This document shows, piece by piece, positions 16,215-22,580 of a stretch of DNA of 22,580 bases; the stretch's first letter is position 1; every line of letters starts with the position of its first letter. The notes below the pieces were generated by a model that saw only the letters and a program-made list of their open reading frames with translations, ran no database searches and was not told where the DNA came from. Source of the DNA: Promethearchaeota archaeon (lineage in GTDB: Archaea > Asgardarchaeota > Lokiarchaeia > Sigynarchaeales > SOKP01). The stretch lies in assembly GCA_016839655.1 (NCBI GenBank), contig JAEOTW010000220.1:1-22580 (forward strand). Direction: 5' to 3'. The position numbers were made by a program, and so were the translations under genes.

Positions 16215-16580
16215 TTATTCTAATTTTTCTTGGATTGCTTCTAAATTATCATTTAGAAATTTCACTAATGGTTTTATAATATCTTCATCACTTTTTTTAT
16301 TTTTCAAAAATAAAAGTAAAAGCACTGGTGCTTTTAGAATATTTGTTGCTTTTTCAGCTATTATAGTGCTTAATAATTTTGTATCCATGCCAAAAAGGCT
16401 ATAAGAAGCTGTTGGTGATTTAATTCCTTCAATCACAGAAGGAGAGGATAATGTAACATTCCCAATTCCCATATCCTGTTGATCAGAAATTAACAAAAGA
16501 AAACTCTTATGTAATTTAAAAAGATTTAAATAAATTGTAGTTTCATCAATTTTAGTACTTGCTTTAGCTAAGAGTTTCAT
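16215..16580 (-). CDS. PAC3-like proteasome assembly chaperone homologue (inferred)
   Basis: 121 residues, the length of eukaryotic PAC3/PSMG3. The order of elements also matches from memory: a helix-strand opening, NLFKLHKSFLLLISDQQDMG (19-38) against the PAC3 block FSSHILVVVTQFGKMG, then SLFGMDTKLLSTIIAEKA (61-78) against VLLGQDEPLIHVFAKNL, then APVLLLLFLKNK (84-95) against RAVLLALAVKDK, then a final long helix. In eukaryotes PAC3 with PAC4 guides α-ring assembly. The match is by eye, and identity is low outside these blocks. A PAC2-family protein is encoded 3.3 kb away. The stop codon directly abuts tRNA-Leu(CAA). Confidence 0.6.
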   Translation of the reverse strand: MKLLAKASTKIDETTIYLNLFKLHKSFLLLISDQQDMGIGNVTLSSPSVIEGIKSPTASYSLFGMDTKLLSTIIAEKATNILKAPVLLLLFLKNKKSDEDIIKPLVKFLNDNLEAIQEKLE

Positions 16581-16655
16581 TATTAATCAATCAATCCCTT
16601 CTTCCTTGCTATTATCATTTATGTTTTATTACGAAGTATAAGATGTGAGCATTTT

Positions 16656-17159
16656 TTAATCAGGAGATATTACTACATCTGATAATCTTTGCCTTCGAAT
16701 ATCAAAATCATGATCAAGATGAATAGTTAAGCAATGCTGATCTTTATTTTTAAGATTTTTATGCACGTAACTTATAGGAACTACAGGTAATTCTGAATCC
16801 AATACTGACTTCTTAGGGACTGGAACAGGAATAACTGCTTTACATCGTTCGCAATTTACTAAAACAACTTTGATGTTTGGTGATTCAAATTTTTTCATTC
16901 TTTCTAATACATCATTAGATACTTTAGAAGTATCTAAAGTTAATTTTTCTTTTATTTTTGGTGCTTCGGGAACGACTGGGATATCTAATTTCAGATATTC
17001 TTTTGATAAATAATCTGAATCTTTTTCTTTCTCTTTTTTAGAAGAATTTTTTTTATTTTCAATCTTTTTATGTTTTCCATGCTCAATTGTTTTTTTACTC
17101 TCTTCTGAAATAACTGATTTGGTTGCATTATTTTTATCTTTTTTAGCCAAAAATCTCAC
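16656..17159 (-). CDS. Hypothetical protein with Lys-rich N-terminus and Cys/His C-terminal domain
   Basis: 167 residues from a GTG start. Residues 5-50 are highly charged (Lys/Glu/Ser) and probably disordered; 55-70 is Pro-rich. Residues 95-160 form the ordered part: LVNCERC (C103, C106), a Pro/Val-rich strand segment, PISYVHKN (H133), then HCLTIHLDHDFDIRRQR (H142, C143, H147, H150). The spacing suggests a metal site, but I do not recognise the family. It lies 190 nt downstream of, and on the same strand as, the roadblock-like gene, so a functional link is plausible though not shown. Confidence 0.65.
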   Translation of the reverse strand: MRFLAKKDKNNATKSVISEESKKTIEHGKHKKIENKKNSSKKEKEKDSDYLSKEYLKLDIPVVPEAPKIKEKLTLDTSKVSNDVLERMKKFESPNIKVVLVNCERCKAVIPVPVPKKSVLDSELPVVPISYVHKNLKNKDQHCLTIHLDHDFDIRRQRLSDVVISPD

Positions 17160-17242
17160 ACTATTTGTTAAATTGAATTTTTTTATTATTATGATTACCT
17201 ATAGTATTAAAAAATTTATTTATTTGCAAAATGAAATTATCA

Positions 17243-17262
17243 TTTCTGTCTATTTACAGAAA
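17243..17262. other. Short hairpin in the gap between two minus-strand genes
   Basis: TTTCTGT/ACAGAAA, a perfect 7-bp stem with a 6-nt loop. A second imperfect hairpin (TTGCTA/TAGCAA with an inner TAC/GTA) lies at 17293-17318. On the minus strand both would be in the 3' region after the roadblock-like gene. They could be mRNA end structures; AT-rich chance pairing is possible. Confidence 0.25.
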
Positions 17263-17349
17263 GGACAAAATAATTAATAAAGAAAGAAAAAGTTGCTAAA
17301 ATACTAATGTACTAGCAATAGTTTAGGAGATATATGATTTAAGTTTGAG

Positions 17350-17985
17350 TTAAACCCCAAAAATTTGTCTTAACTCATTATATATCTTTGATAATTCTGA
17401 AATAATTTGAGCATTATTTTGCTGAAGATAGTAATTAATATAACCAGCTAAACCTTCACTATCCTTGATCCAATCAAGAAAAGATTGAATTTCACCTTTT
17501 AATTGAGGGTCTACACTTGGTCCTGCACCAACAGAAGAAGTCATTCCAGTAGATGCGGCTCCACCCATTTGAGTTGCTTTTTGTCCCATTTGAGCAGATC
17601 CGTTCATATACGGTCCTTCTGTACTCATAGATCCTACAGCTCTTTGAACGTCCATTATCGCCCCACGAGCATCTCCATCTGGTTGAAGATAGCAAACTAG
17701 TTTATGTTCCTCATCTTTAGCAGCACAAATACTTCCTTCACCTTTTAAAGATATAGCAACTAAACGTTCGGTCTCCATCTGCAACATCGAATATTTCACT
17801 CCAGAAACCATTATGAATTGAGCATTTTGACCTCTCCAACTTGATACTATTCTATCAACATCTCCGCTAATATCCCAATTATCTGTTGTATAAACAATTT
17901 CTTTCCCTTTAATTACTGCTGCTGCTATAATGTTAGGATCTCTTTGCATCAAATTATAAACCGCGGTTGCAGGATCTACTGGCAT
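17350..17985 (-). CDS. Roadblock/LC7-like protein with Gly/Met/Ser linker and helical tail
   Basis: 211 residues. Residues 1-117 look like a roadblock/longin-type α/β domain: a first helix (AVYNLMQRD), strands IIAAAVIKGKEIVYTTD, a helix (DVDRIVSSW), strands QFIMVSGVKYSMLQME, RLVAISLKGEGSICAAK and KLVCYLQPD, then a final helix. Residues 118-158 are a low-complexity linker rich in Gly, Met, Ser and Ala. Residues 160-211 are helical with heptad-like hydrophobics. Such proteins act as GTPase scaffolds in Asgard archaea; the role here is inferred from fold pattern only. ATG start, with the best Shine-Dalgarno site in the window just upstream, suggesting strong translation. Confidence 0.7.
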   Translation of the reverse strand: MPVDPATAVYNLMQRDPNIIAAAVIKGKEIVYTTDNWDISGDVDRIVSSWRGQNAQFIMVSGVKYSMLQMETERLVAISLKGEGSICAAKDEEHKLVCYLQPDGDARGAIMDVQRAVGSMSTEGPYMNGSAQMGQKATQMGGAASTGMTSSVGAGPSVDPQLKGEIQSFLDWIKDSEGLAGYINYYLQQNNAQIISELSKIYNELRQIFGV

Positions 17986-17992
17986 CTTTTTT

Positions 17993-17997
17993 CCTCC
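17993..17997 (-). promoter_or_regulatory. Shine-Dalgarno site of the roadblock-like gene
   Basis: GGAGG, 7 nt before the ATG and fully complementary to the CCTCC at the 3' end of the 16S in this window. Most other genes here lack such a site. An AT-rich TATA-like stretch (18011-18027) lies just upstream. Confidence 0.8.
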
Positions 17998-18648
17998 TTC
18001 TTTTGGTACTTTTTAAATATAATAATATCTAAAATCATTTAGTTTTGTTATAAAATAATTATATACTAATTTATTAAAAATTTATCGATAACATAATTTT
18101 ATTGTATTTTTTCACTTTTTTTATATTAATTTTCCCGAATTTTAGTTTATTATAATATGTAATTTGGTAAAGATCTGTTAGAGAAATTTGTTTACAATTA
18201 TTTTCAAAGGATAATCTATTCTTATACTCCAGGCAATGATCAAAGAATGTTTTCCTAAAAGCCCTTTTGATTTTTTAATTATAACTGGAAATTTTTCTTT
18301 AATATTAAATGACCATTTACGATGCCGACAAATTTATATCCGCAATTTTCCATAAGGGGGAAATTAAAAAAAAACTTTACTTCCATGAATATTTTCCCAA
18401 CATAGTATATTAATATTACAGGTTGGGTATATTGATTGAGAAGCTCGGAGATAACAATGCTTTCCATAGGACTTATAATAATGTCGTATTATATTAATGA
18501 TGAGAAAGAACTTATTAAAAATTTACAAACTAATATTAATTTCAAAAATAGTGAACTGAGTATTTTATTAATGGATAAATCCTCAAAACGCAAACATTTA
18601 AATGTGCAAGTTCAATTATGAAAATTAAAGAAGAGAATTTTTAAAGGG
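17998..18648. other. 650-nt gap upstream of tfb, no firm gene
   Basis: Very AT-rich at the left end (promoter of the roadblock-like gene), then less biased from about 18230. On the plus strand it holds two short open frames: 18236-18355 (39 aa, MIKECFPKS...) and 18457-18621 (see separate entry). They are in different frames and separated by stops. The composition looks more coding-like than other gaps, so a decayed gene, a long tfb leader or small genes are all possible. No RNA gene is recognised. Confidence 0.4.
18457..18621 (+). CDS. Possible small protein upstream of tfb (54 aa)
   Basis: ATG to TGA, 54 codons, preceded by GGAG at 18447-18450 with a 6-nt spacer. The product begins hydrophobic (LSIGLIIMSYYI) and is then charged and helical (NDEKELIKNLQTNINF), ending in Lys/Arg-rich residues. 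No family is recognised. The stop lies 27 nt before the TTG of tfb, so coupling is possible. It may be a remnant of a longer gene or a chance frame. Confidence 0.3.
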   Translation: MLSIGLIIMSYYINDEKELIKNLQTNINFKNSELSILLMDKSSKRKHLNVQVQL

Positions 18649-19587
18649 TTGGCATTATTGGATCTTACATTCCCTCAAAAAAATTTCACTTTATGTCCAG
18701 AATGTGGTAACGAAAATGTTATCTCAGATGAATCTCGTGGTGAGATAATTTGTAACGTGTGTGGTTTAGTATTAAGTCAAAGACTTATAGATGCCGGTCC
18801 TGAATGGCGAGCATTCACTTCTGAAGAAGCAAATAGGAAAGTGAGAGTAGGAGCTCCTACAACACTTACTTTACATGATAAAGGGCTAAGTACAATGATT
18901 GGTTGGAAGAATAAAGATGCATTTGGAAAGACAATCAGTCCAAAAATGAAAGCAGAGGTATACCGGTTAAGAAAATGGCATGTAAGAACGAGAACCAATA
19001 AGTCTATTGATAGAAATTTAGCTTATGCAATGAATGAGTTAGATAGATTTTCTTCACAATTAAATCTTTCGAAGGATTTAAAGGAATCTGCTGCCCATAT
19101 TTATCGAAAAATGGCAAATAAAAACTTGATAAGGGGAAGATCGATTGAAGCAATGCTGATTGGCTCAATTTATTTATCTTGTAGATTAAATAGCATCCCA
19201 AAAACTCTAGATGATTTTATTGAGTTTGCTTCTGTAGATAAAAAAAAAGTAGCACGATGTTATAGATTAATATTAAAGGAACTTAGATTGAATATAAAAG
19301 TCTCCTCACCAATTAATTTCATTCCAAGGTTTTGTGCTGAATTAAAACTTTCTGGAAGAACTCAGAATAGAGCTGCTTCAATTTTAAAACTGGCTAAAAA
19401 ATACCGTATTACAGCGGGGAAAGCACCTACTGGGCTTGCTGGTGCTGCTTTATATGTTGCTGCAATACAAGAAGGAGAAAGACGTACTCAAAAAGAAATA
19501 TCTATAGCCGCTGGAGTTACTGAAGCAACTATCAGAAATCGGTATAAAGAATTAGTAAATCATTTAAAATTTGAAATAAATCCCTAA
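18649..19587 (+). CDS. tfb: Transcription initiation factor B (TFB)
   Basis: 312 residues. TFB binds the TBP-TATA complex and recruits RNA polymerase. The N-terminal zinc ribbon has C16, C19, C35 and C38 (CPECG...CNVCG), followed by the B-reader/linker (DAGPEWRAF). Two cyclin repeats follow: one around residues 105-195 (DRFSSQLNL ... SIEAMLIGSIYLSCRL) and the second around 205-305 (FIPRFCAELKLS ... PTGLAGAALYVAAI ... TEATIRNRYKEL). The start is TTG; no in-frame ATG precedes the zinc ribbon. Another TTG three codons later is possible. Length is typical. It converges on rpo12, pairing two parts of the basal transcription machinery. Confidence 0.95.
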   Translation: MALLDLTFPQKNFTLCPECGNENVISDESRGEIICNVCGLVLSQRLIDAGPEWRAFTSEEANRKVRVGAPTTLTLHDKGLSTMIGWKNKDAFGKTISPKMKAEVYRLRKWHVRTRTNKSIDRNLAYAMNELDRFSSQLNLSKDLKESAAHIYRKMANKNLIRGRSIEAMLIGSIYLSCRLNSIPKTLDDFIEFASVDKKKVARCYRLILKELRLNIKVSSPINFIPRFCAELKLSGRTQNRAASILKLAKKYRITAGKAPTGLAGAALYVAAIQEGERRTQKEISIAAGVTEATIRNRYKELVNHLKFEINP

Positions 19588-19655
19588 TAAAATTCTCTTC
19601 TTTTAGTTTTTAAAATCAGTTAAACAATACCAACTTTTTAACATAATAATTAGAA

Positions 19656-19805
19656 TTAACGAACTTTAATTCGTTTAATTACATCTGGTCTTTTCTTATA
19701 TAAAATACGAAATCCACAGTGAGAACATTTAATACCTGGAAGAGCACTTAATTCTTTTTTGCTGACTTCCTTCCCGCAACTCTTCCTAGCACACACATAA
19801 TTCAT
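19656..19805 (-). CDS. rpo12: DNA-directed RNA polymerase subunit Rpo12 (RpoP)
   Basis: A 49-codon gene from ATG to TAA. The product has the zinc ligands C5, C10, C27 and C30 and the family signature LPGIKCSHCGFRILYKKRP, ending VIKRIKVR. This is the archaeal counterpart of eukaryotic Rpb12, a small zinc-binding polymerase subunit that contacts Rpo3 and Rpo2. The first Cys pair is spaced CARKSC rather than the more common CGRCG. It is convergent with tfb, with 68 nt between the stops. Confidence 0.92.
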   Translation of the reverse strand: MNYVCARKSCGKEVSKKELSALPGIKCSHCGFRILYKKRPDVIKRIKVR

Positions 19806-19903
19806 ATTTAATTAAATTAACAATGATTAAAATACTTTTTCCTTAATTCCTTGAAGAAAAAACAGCTAACCAGTAAAAAGAGGTAATAATAAAATAAAAT
19901 CCT

Positions 19904-20713
19904 TTAAATATATAATGACTTTCGTTTATCCTCTGTATCTACAACTTGCAGAGAATCAAGATCTTTTTCTAGTTGATCTCTTTTTAATTGAAGGTTTTTA
20001 GTAATATCCTCAATATTTTCTAAAGAATATTTCTTCTTTATCGGAAGAGTAAAAGATTTTTTAAGCATTTCTAGGAGAGTAATTGAAGCTTTCAAATCTG
20101 TTATATCTTCATTAATCATAGCAATATTATCTGTTTCTGCTAAAAAAACTAGTCCATCAATGTTAAACCGAGCTTTTGCTAATGTTGGAATTAATCCATT
20201 CGCGCCAATAATAACACCTTTTTGTATCTTTTGACAATTACTTTCTACCAAATAATGAGTTAATAACTCTTGGTTAGTAGAACTAAGAAAGATAGTTGGG
20301 AGTTTTGAGTTAATCTTTCTACTACTAACTGGATATGCTCCTAAGGCAATTATTAATTTGATTCCATATTGATGAATAAGTTCAGTAAGAAAATTAGATA
20401 TTTTATATATCCCTTTTGGAGTAAGACTTTGGGCATCGGCTGTAATTAATACTAAATCCCTCAACTCGTTCGGGTCTTTCCAATATAAAATTTCCGCTTT
20501 AGGAGCTGATAACAAACTTTCATCTACGATAGCTCCTGCAGGATAATCATCAAAAATGATGTCAACTAAATTCTGGGCATTAAGTTGACCGATTAGAGAA
20601 TCTAAAGCAAATTTGCCAACATCAGCGATACCCGGCATTCCTAAAATACAAATTGGCCTTATAAAATCTTCTTTTTCTAAATTGTCATGTTTTATAGTTC
20701 GTATTCCTTCCAT
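19904..20713 (-). CDS. PAC2-family proteasome assembly chaperone with HbYX tail
   Basis: 269 residues. The PAC2 (DUF75/COG2047-like) fold is shown by ICILGMPGIADVGKFALDSL (22-41), DYPAGAIVDES, DLVLITADAQSLTPKG and KLIIALGAYPVSSR, then GVIIGANGLIPTLAK and a region equivalent to the FLAET segment. A charged coiled-coil stretch covers about 232-257. The last three residues are Leu-Tyr-Ile, a hydrophobic-Tyr-X tail of the kind that inserts into α-ring pockets of the 20S proteasome, as in archaeal PbaB and in PAN. Family members assist assembly or bind the proteasome as ATP-independent partners. ATG start. No proteasome subunit lies nearby. Confidence 0.88.
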   Translation of the reverse strand: MEGIRTIKHDNLEKEDFIRPICILGMPGIADVGKFALDSLIGQLNAQNLVDIIFDDYPAGAIVDESLLSAPKAEILYWKDPNELRDLVLITADAQSLTPKGIYKISNFLTELIHQYGIKLIIALGAYPVSSRKINSKLPTIFLSSTNQELLTHYLVESNCQKIQKGVIIGANGLIPTLAKARFNIDGLVFLAETDNIAMINEDITDLKASITLLEMLKKSFTLPIKKKYSLENIEDITKNLQLKRDQLEKDLDSLQVVDTEDKRKSLYI

Positions 20714-20890
20714 AAATTAAACCTTATAAGTTAAAAATTGTCTCTAATAATAGGGTGAATTTATCAATTTAAAAACAATGTATTATCCTAGTAGACACAA
20801 GATTTATTGTAAAAGTAATATAAACATATTATCGAAAAATTAAATTGATGGATTTATCTTATTCTCCTTGTTAAAAAAAAAAAAAATTTG

Positions 20891-21487
20891 ATGATGTTAG
20901 AACAGTATAAATGTAGATTGTGCGGTACGTGTTGTCATGAAGTTCCTGGTGATTATGTAAAAAGAATTCCAATCTATCCAGACGAAGCAGACAAACTAAT
21001 TAATATTGCTAAAGAGCGTAATGTTGAATTTAAGATTATTGAGGATTTGGTGTTTCCAGATATTAAGAATGAAAAAATACTAATTTTAACTTATCGTATA
21101 AGATTAGATAATGAAAATAAAGGATGTCCTTTTTATAATAACCAAAAAGGATGTACTGTTCATGCCTCTAAACCATTAGCTTGTCAATCGTATCCTCTAG
21201 CCTTAAAACGTGTTGATGCTTTTAATTTTGAAATTTCAATTGATCCTTTATGTAATTTTGTAATTGAAAATTACAGTGGATTAAGAAATTTGGATTTACA
21301 AAAATTGAAAGAAATATTTAAAGAAGAATATCCTAAAGCTGAAAATTTTTATCGAAAAAATAAGAAACTTATGCTTAAAATAAGAAAATTGGAGACATTA
21401 AAAAAGATAGTAATCCCTAGGAAGATAAGTCTAGAAGAATTTAATTCCTGTTTAAAACATTGGAAACGACAAGAAATTGTTGTTTAA
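20891..21487 (+). CDS. YkgJ-family CxxCxxCC cysteine-cluster protein
   Basis: 198 residues from the first of two ATGs. The N-terminal CRLCGTCC motif, then GCPFYNNQKGCTVHASKPLACQSYPL in two parts, is the pattern of the YkgJ/UPF0153 family, thought to bind zinc or iron. A late Cys in DPLCNF completes the cluster. The last ~60 residues are Lys-rich and helical. Function is not known for the family; some members may be metal-binding redox or modification proteins. It is preceded by a run of 14 A (20873-20886) and has no Shine-Dalgarno. It is convergent with the SWIM gene. Confidence 0.82.
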   Translation: MMLEQYKCRLCGTCCHEVPGDYVKRIPIYPDEADKLINIAKERNVEFKIIEDLVFPDIKNEKILILTYRIRLDNENKGCPFYNNQKGCTVHASKPLACQSYPLALKRVDAFNFEISIDPLCNFVIENYSGLRNLDLQKLKEIFKEEYPKAENFYRKNKKLMLKIRKLETLKKIVIPRKISLEEFNSCLKHWKRQEIVV

Positions 21488-21501
21488 TCTATTGTAAATT
21501 C

Positions 21502-21894
21502 TTAAATTCTAAGTTTTAGATTACTTACAAACTCTTTAAATTCATCATCCTTCAAGATCACATTTTCAAATTTATTTAAAGCTTCACTAATTATTTGAGC
21601 TATAATATGTTTACAAAATTTACGCTTTTGCTTAATCACAACGTTTTTATAAAAGTCTTGACATGAACAATATAATTTAGGATAGACCATGTGCTCTTGA
21701 TTTTCTCCTCTAGACGCCCAAACGATTCTATTTGATGGTTTATATATATATCTTATTATCCCTCTCTTTAAAACTTCTAGCACATTTGTAGATTTATCAT
21801 GAAAAATTGCGTCTAAATAGGTAATGAATTCTTCATCAATTACCTGTTTTTTCTTGGCTTTTCTAAAAACTTGAAACAATAAATCTTTTGACAT
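21502..21894 (-). CDS. SWIM-domain protein resembling SWS1/ZSWIM7
   Basis: 130 residues. The SWIM zinc motif is YCSCQDF...CKHIIA: C76-x-C78, fifteen residues, C94-x-H96, with Ala99, as in the Shu2/SWS1 invariant pattern CxC...CxHxxA. The upstream part also follows ZSWIM7 by eye: a helical segment (IDEEFITYLDAIF), then a strand pair (IIRYIYKPSNRIVWASRG) just before the motif, and a total length near 140. In eukaryotes SWS1 works with a Rad51 paralogue in homologous recombination. No RadA paralogue lies in the window. A generic SWIM protein is the alternative. Confidence 0.75.
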   Translation of the reverse strand: MSKDLLFQVFRKAKKKQVIDEEFITYLDAIFHDKSTNVLEVLKRGIIRYIYKPSNRIVWASRGENQEHMVYPKLYCSCQDFYKNVVIKQKRKFCKHIIAQIISEALNKFENVILKDDEFKEFVSNLKLRI

Positions 21895-21942
21895 CCTATA
21901 AAATATTATTACGATTTAAAATTAAAAAGGATCGGTAACTCT

Positions 21943-22580
21943 TTGAATCATATTTTATATCTCCCAACTAGATTTTTTCCTTCAATATCTGGTGCTGAAT
22001 TTTATTTTCAACGGATGGCAGAGATTTTGATATCAAAATTTAAGTATAAAATAGACATATTCACCTCAAATGCTATAGATTTTAAAGCTTTAAGAAATTC
22101 TGATGGGAAAACAATAAGTCGTAATGATAAATATTTCGACCAAGTAAATAATTTATCAATAAATAGATCTCCTGTAAATTATAATTTGTCTATACAAGAA
22201 ATTCTGAATAAACTAAAAAACATTTCTGCGTTTCGGGAATTAAATTTAGATGATAAATCTCTTGAATTGTTTATAGAAAATGGGCCTTATTTAGAAGAAT
22301 TATTAGAATTTTTGTTAAATAAACGAGACATGAATTATGAATTAGTTCATTCTACTTTTTTCCCATATTTCAATTGTATTATCAGTTTAATCATTGGAAC
22401 TTTTATTAATATACCAAAAGTTTGCACCCCATTTTTCCATTTTTCCAATCCTCGGTATTCAAACCCTAAATTAATAGATGTTTTAAAAAAATTTGATCTA
22501 CTAATTGCTTGTACAAATCTTGAGAAAAACTATCTAATTAGGAAATGTGCAATCTCAGAGGATAAAATAAAAGTCATACC
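21943..22580 (+). CDS. GT4-type glycosyltransferase, N-terminal part (runs off the window)
   Basis: 212 codons, open to the window edge. TTG start, chosen because the product then begins NHILYLPTRFFPSISGAEFYFQRMAE, read in two parts: a first β-strand followed by the P-S-x-S/G-G-A-E loop typical of GT-B glycosyltransferases of family 4. Further on come DIFTSNA, VHSTFFPYF and KFDLLIACTNLEKNYL, matching the N-terminal Rossmann lobe. The donor-binding C-terminal lobe lies beyond the window. Substrate unknown; probably surface glycan or lipid glycosylation. It is divergent from the SWS1-like gene, with a 48-nt gap. Confidence 0.75.
   Translation, partial: MNHILYLPTRFFPSISGAEFYFQRMAEILISKFKYKIDIFTSNAIDFKALRNSDGKTISRNDKYFDQVNNLSINRSPVNYNLSIQEILNKLKNISAFRELNLDDKSLELFIENGPYLEELLEFLLNKRDMNYELVHSTFFPYFNCIISLIIGTFINIPKVCTPFFHFSNPRYSNPKLIDVLKKFDLLIACTNLEKNYLIRKCAISEDKIKVI

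Noticed and set aside
16144..16404. 86-codon frame across the end of tRNA-Leu(CAA) and the PAC3-like gene
   Set aside because: Overlaps a tRNA and is antisense to a better-supported gene.
20873..20886. Run of 14 A before the YkgJ-like gene as a special element
   Set aside because: Homopolymers are expected in such AT-rich DNA and no repeat or regulatory pattern surrounds it.

Overview
This is a strongly AT-rich archaeal segment, most likely from an Asgard (Promethearchaeota) lineage of the low-GC Loki/Heimdall kind. The archaeal evidence is TFB, Rpo12, thermosome, RPA, aIF1, TATA-type promoters and tRNAs with bulge-helix-bulge (BHB) introns. The Asgard evidence is a Ras-like small GTPase, roadblock/LC7-type proteins, and proteins resembling the eukaryotic proteasome chaperone PAC3, RING-H2 fingers and the recombination factor SWS1. 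I cannot name a species or class from the sequence alone.

Layout. 1-220 is the 3' end of 16S rRNA, followed by an intron-containing tRNA-Ala; no 23S or 5S follows. 0.6-7.2 kb holds a small two-helix membrane protein, a YchF/OBG GTPase, a membrane-anchored HerA-like ATPase, a thermosome subunit, Tsr3 and a tandem roadblock protein. 7.3-8.0 kb holds tRNA-Leu(UAG), tRNA-Glu(UUC) and tRNA-Asn(GUU), all split; the Asn gene carries three introns. 8.0-11.5 kb holds a Ras-like GTPase, aIF1 (apparently lacking an AUG/GUG/UUG start), an unknown protein and a four-OB-fold RPA. 11.7-15.8 kb holds a HisA-like protein, a RING-like zinc protein, MfnB (methanofuran synthesis), pantoate kinase and UMP kinase. 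15.8-16.6 kb holds a zinc-ribbon membrane protein overlapping a two-intron tRNA-Leu(CAA), then a PAC3-like protein. 16.7-18.0 kb holds an unknown Cys/His protein and a roadblock-like protein with the clearest Shine-Dalgarno site of the window. 18.6-22.6 kb holds TFB, a hidden rpo12, a PAC2-family proteasome chaperone with an HbYX tail, a YkgJ-like protein, an SWS1-like SWIM protein and the start of a GT4 glycosyltransferase.

How the genes fit together. Most genes are single transcription units in alternating orientation, with little operon structure. Information processing dominates: tRNAs, 16S, aIF1, Tsr3, TFB, Rpo12, RPA and SWS1-like. There is a side group for C1 cofactor, CoA and UMP metabolism, and a protein-quality group of thermosome and proteasome chaperones. 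Roadblock and Ras-like proteins point to Asgard-type GTPase signalling.

The most unusual signals are the tRNA introns (eight in five genes, seven of them away from position 37/38), the AUU-like start of aIF1, and the PAC3-like, RING-like and SWS1-like proteins.
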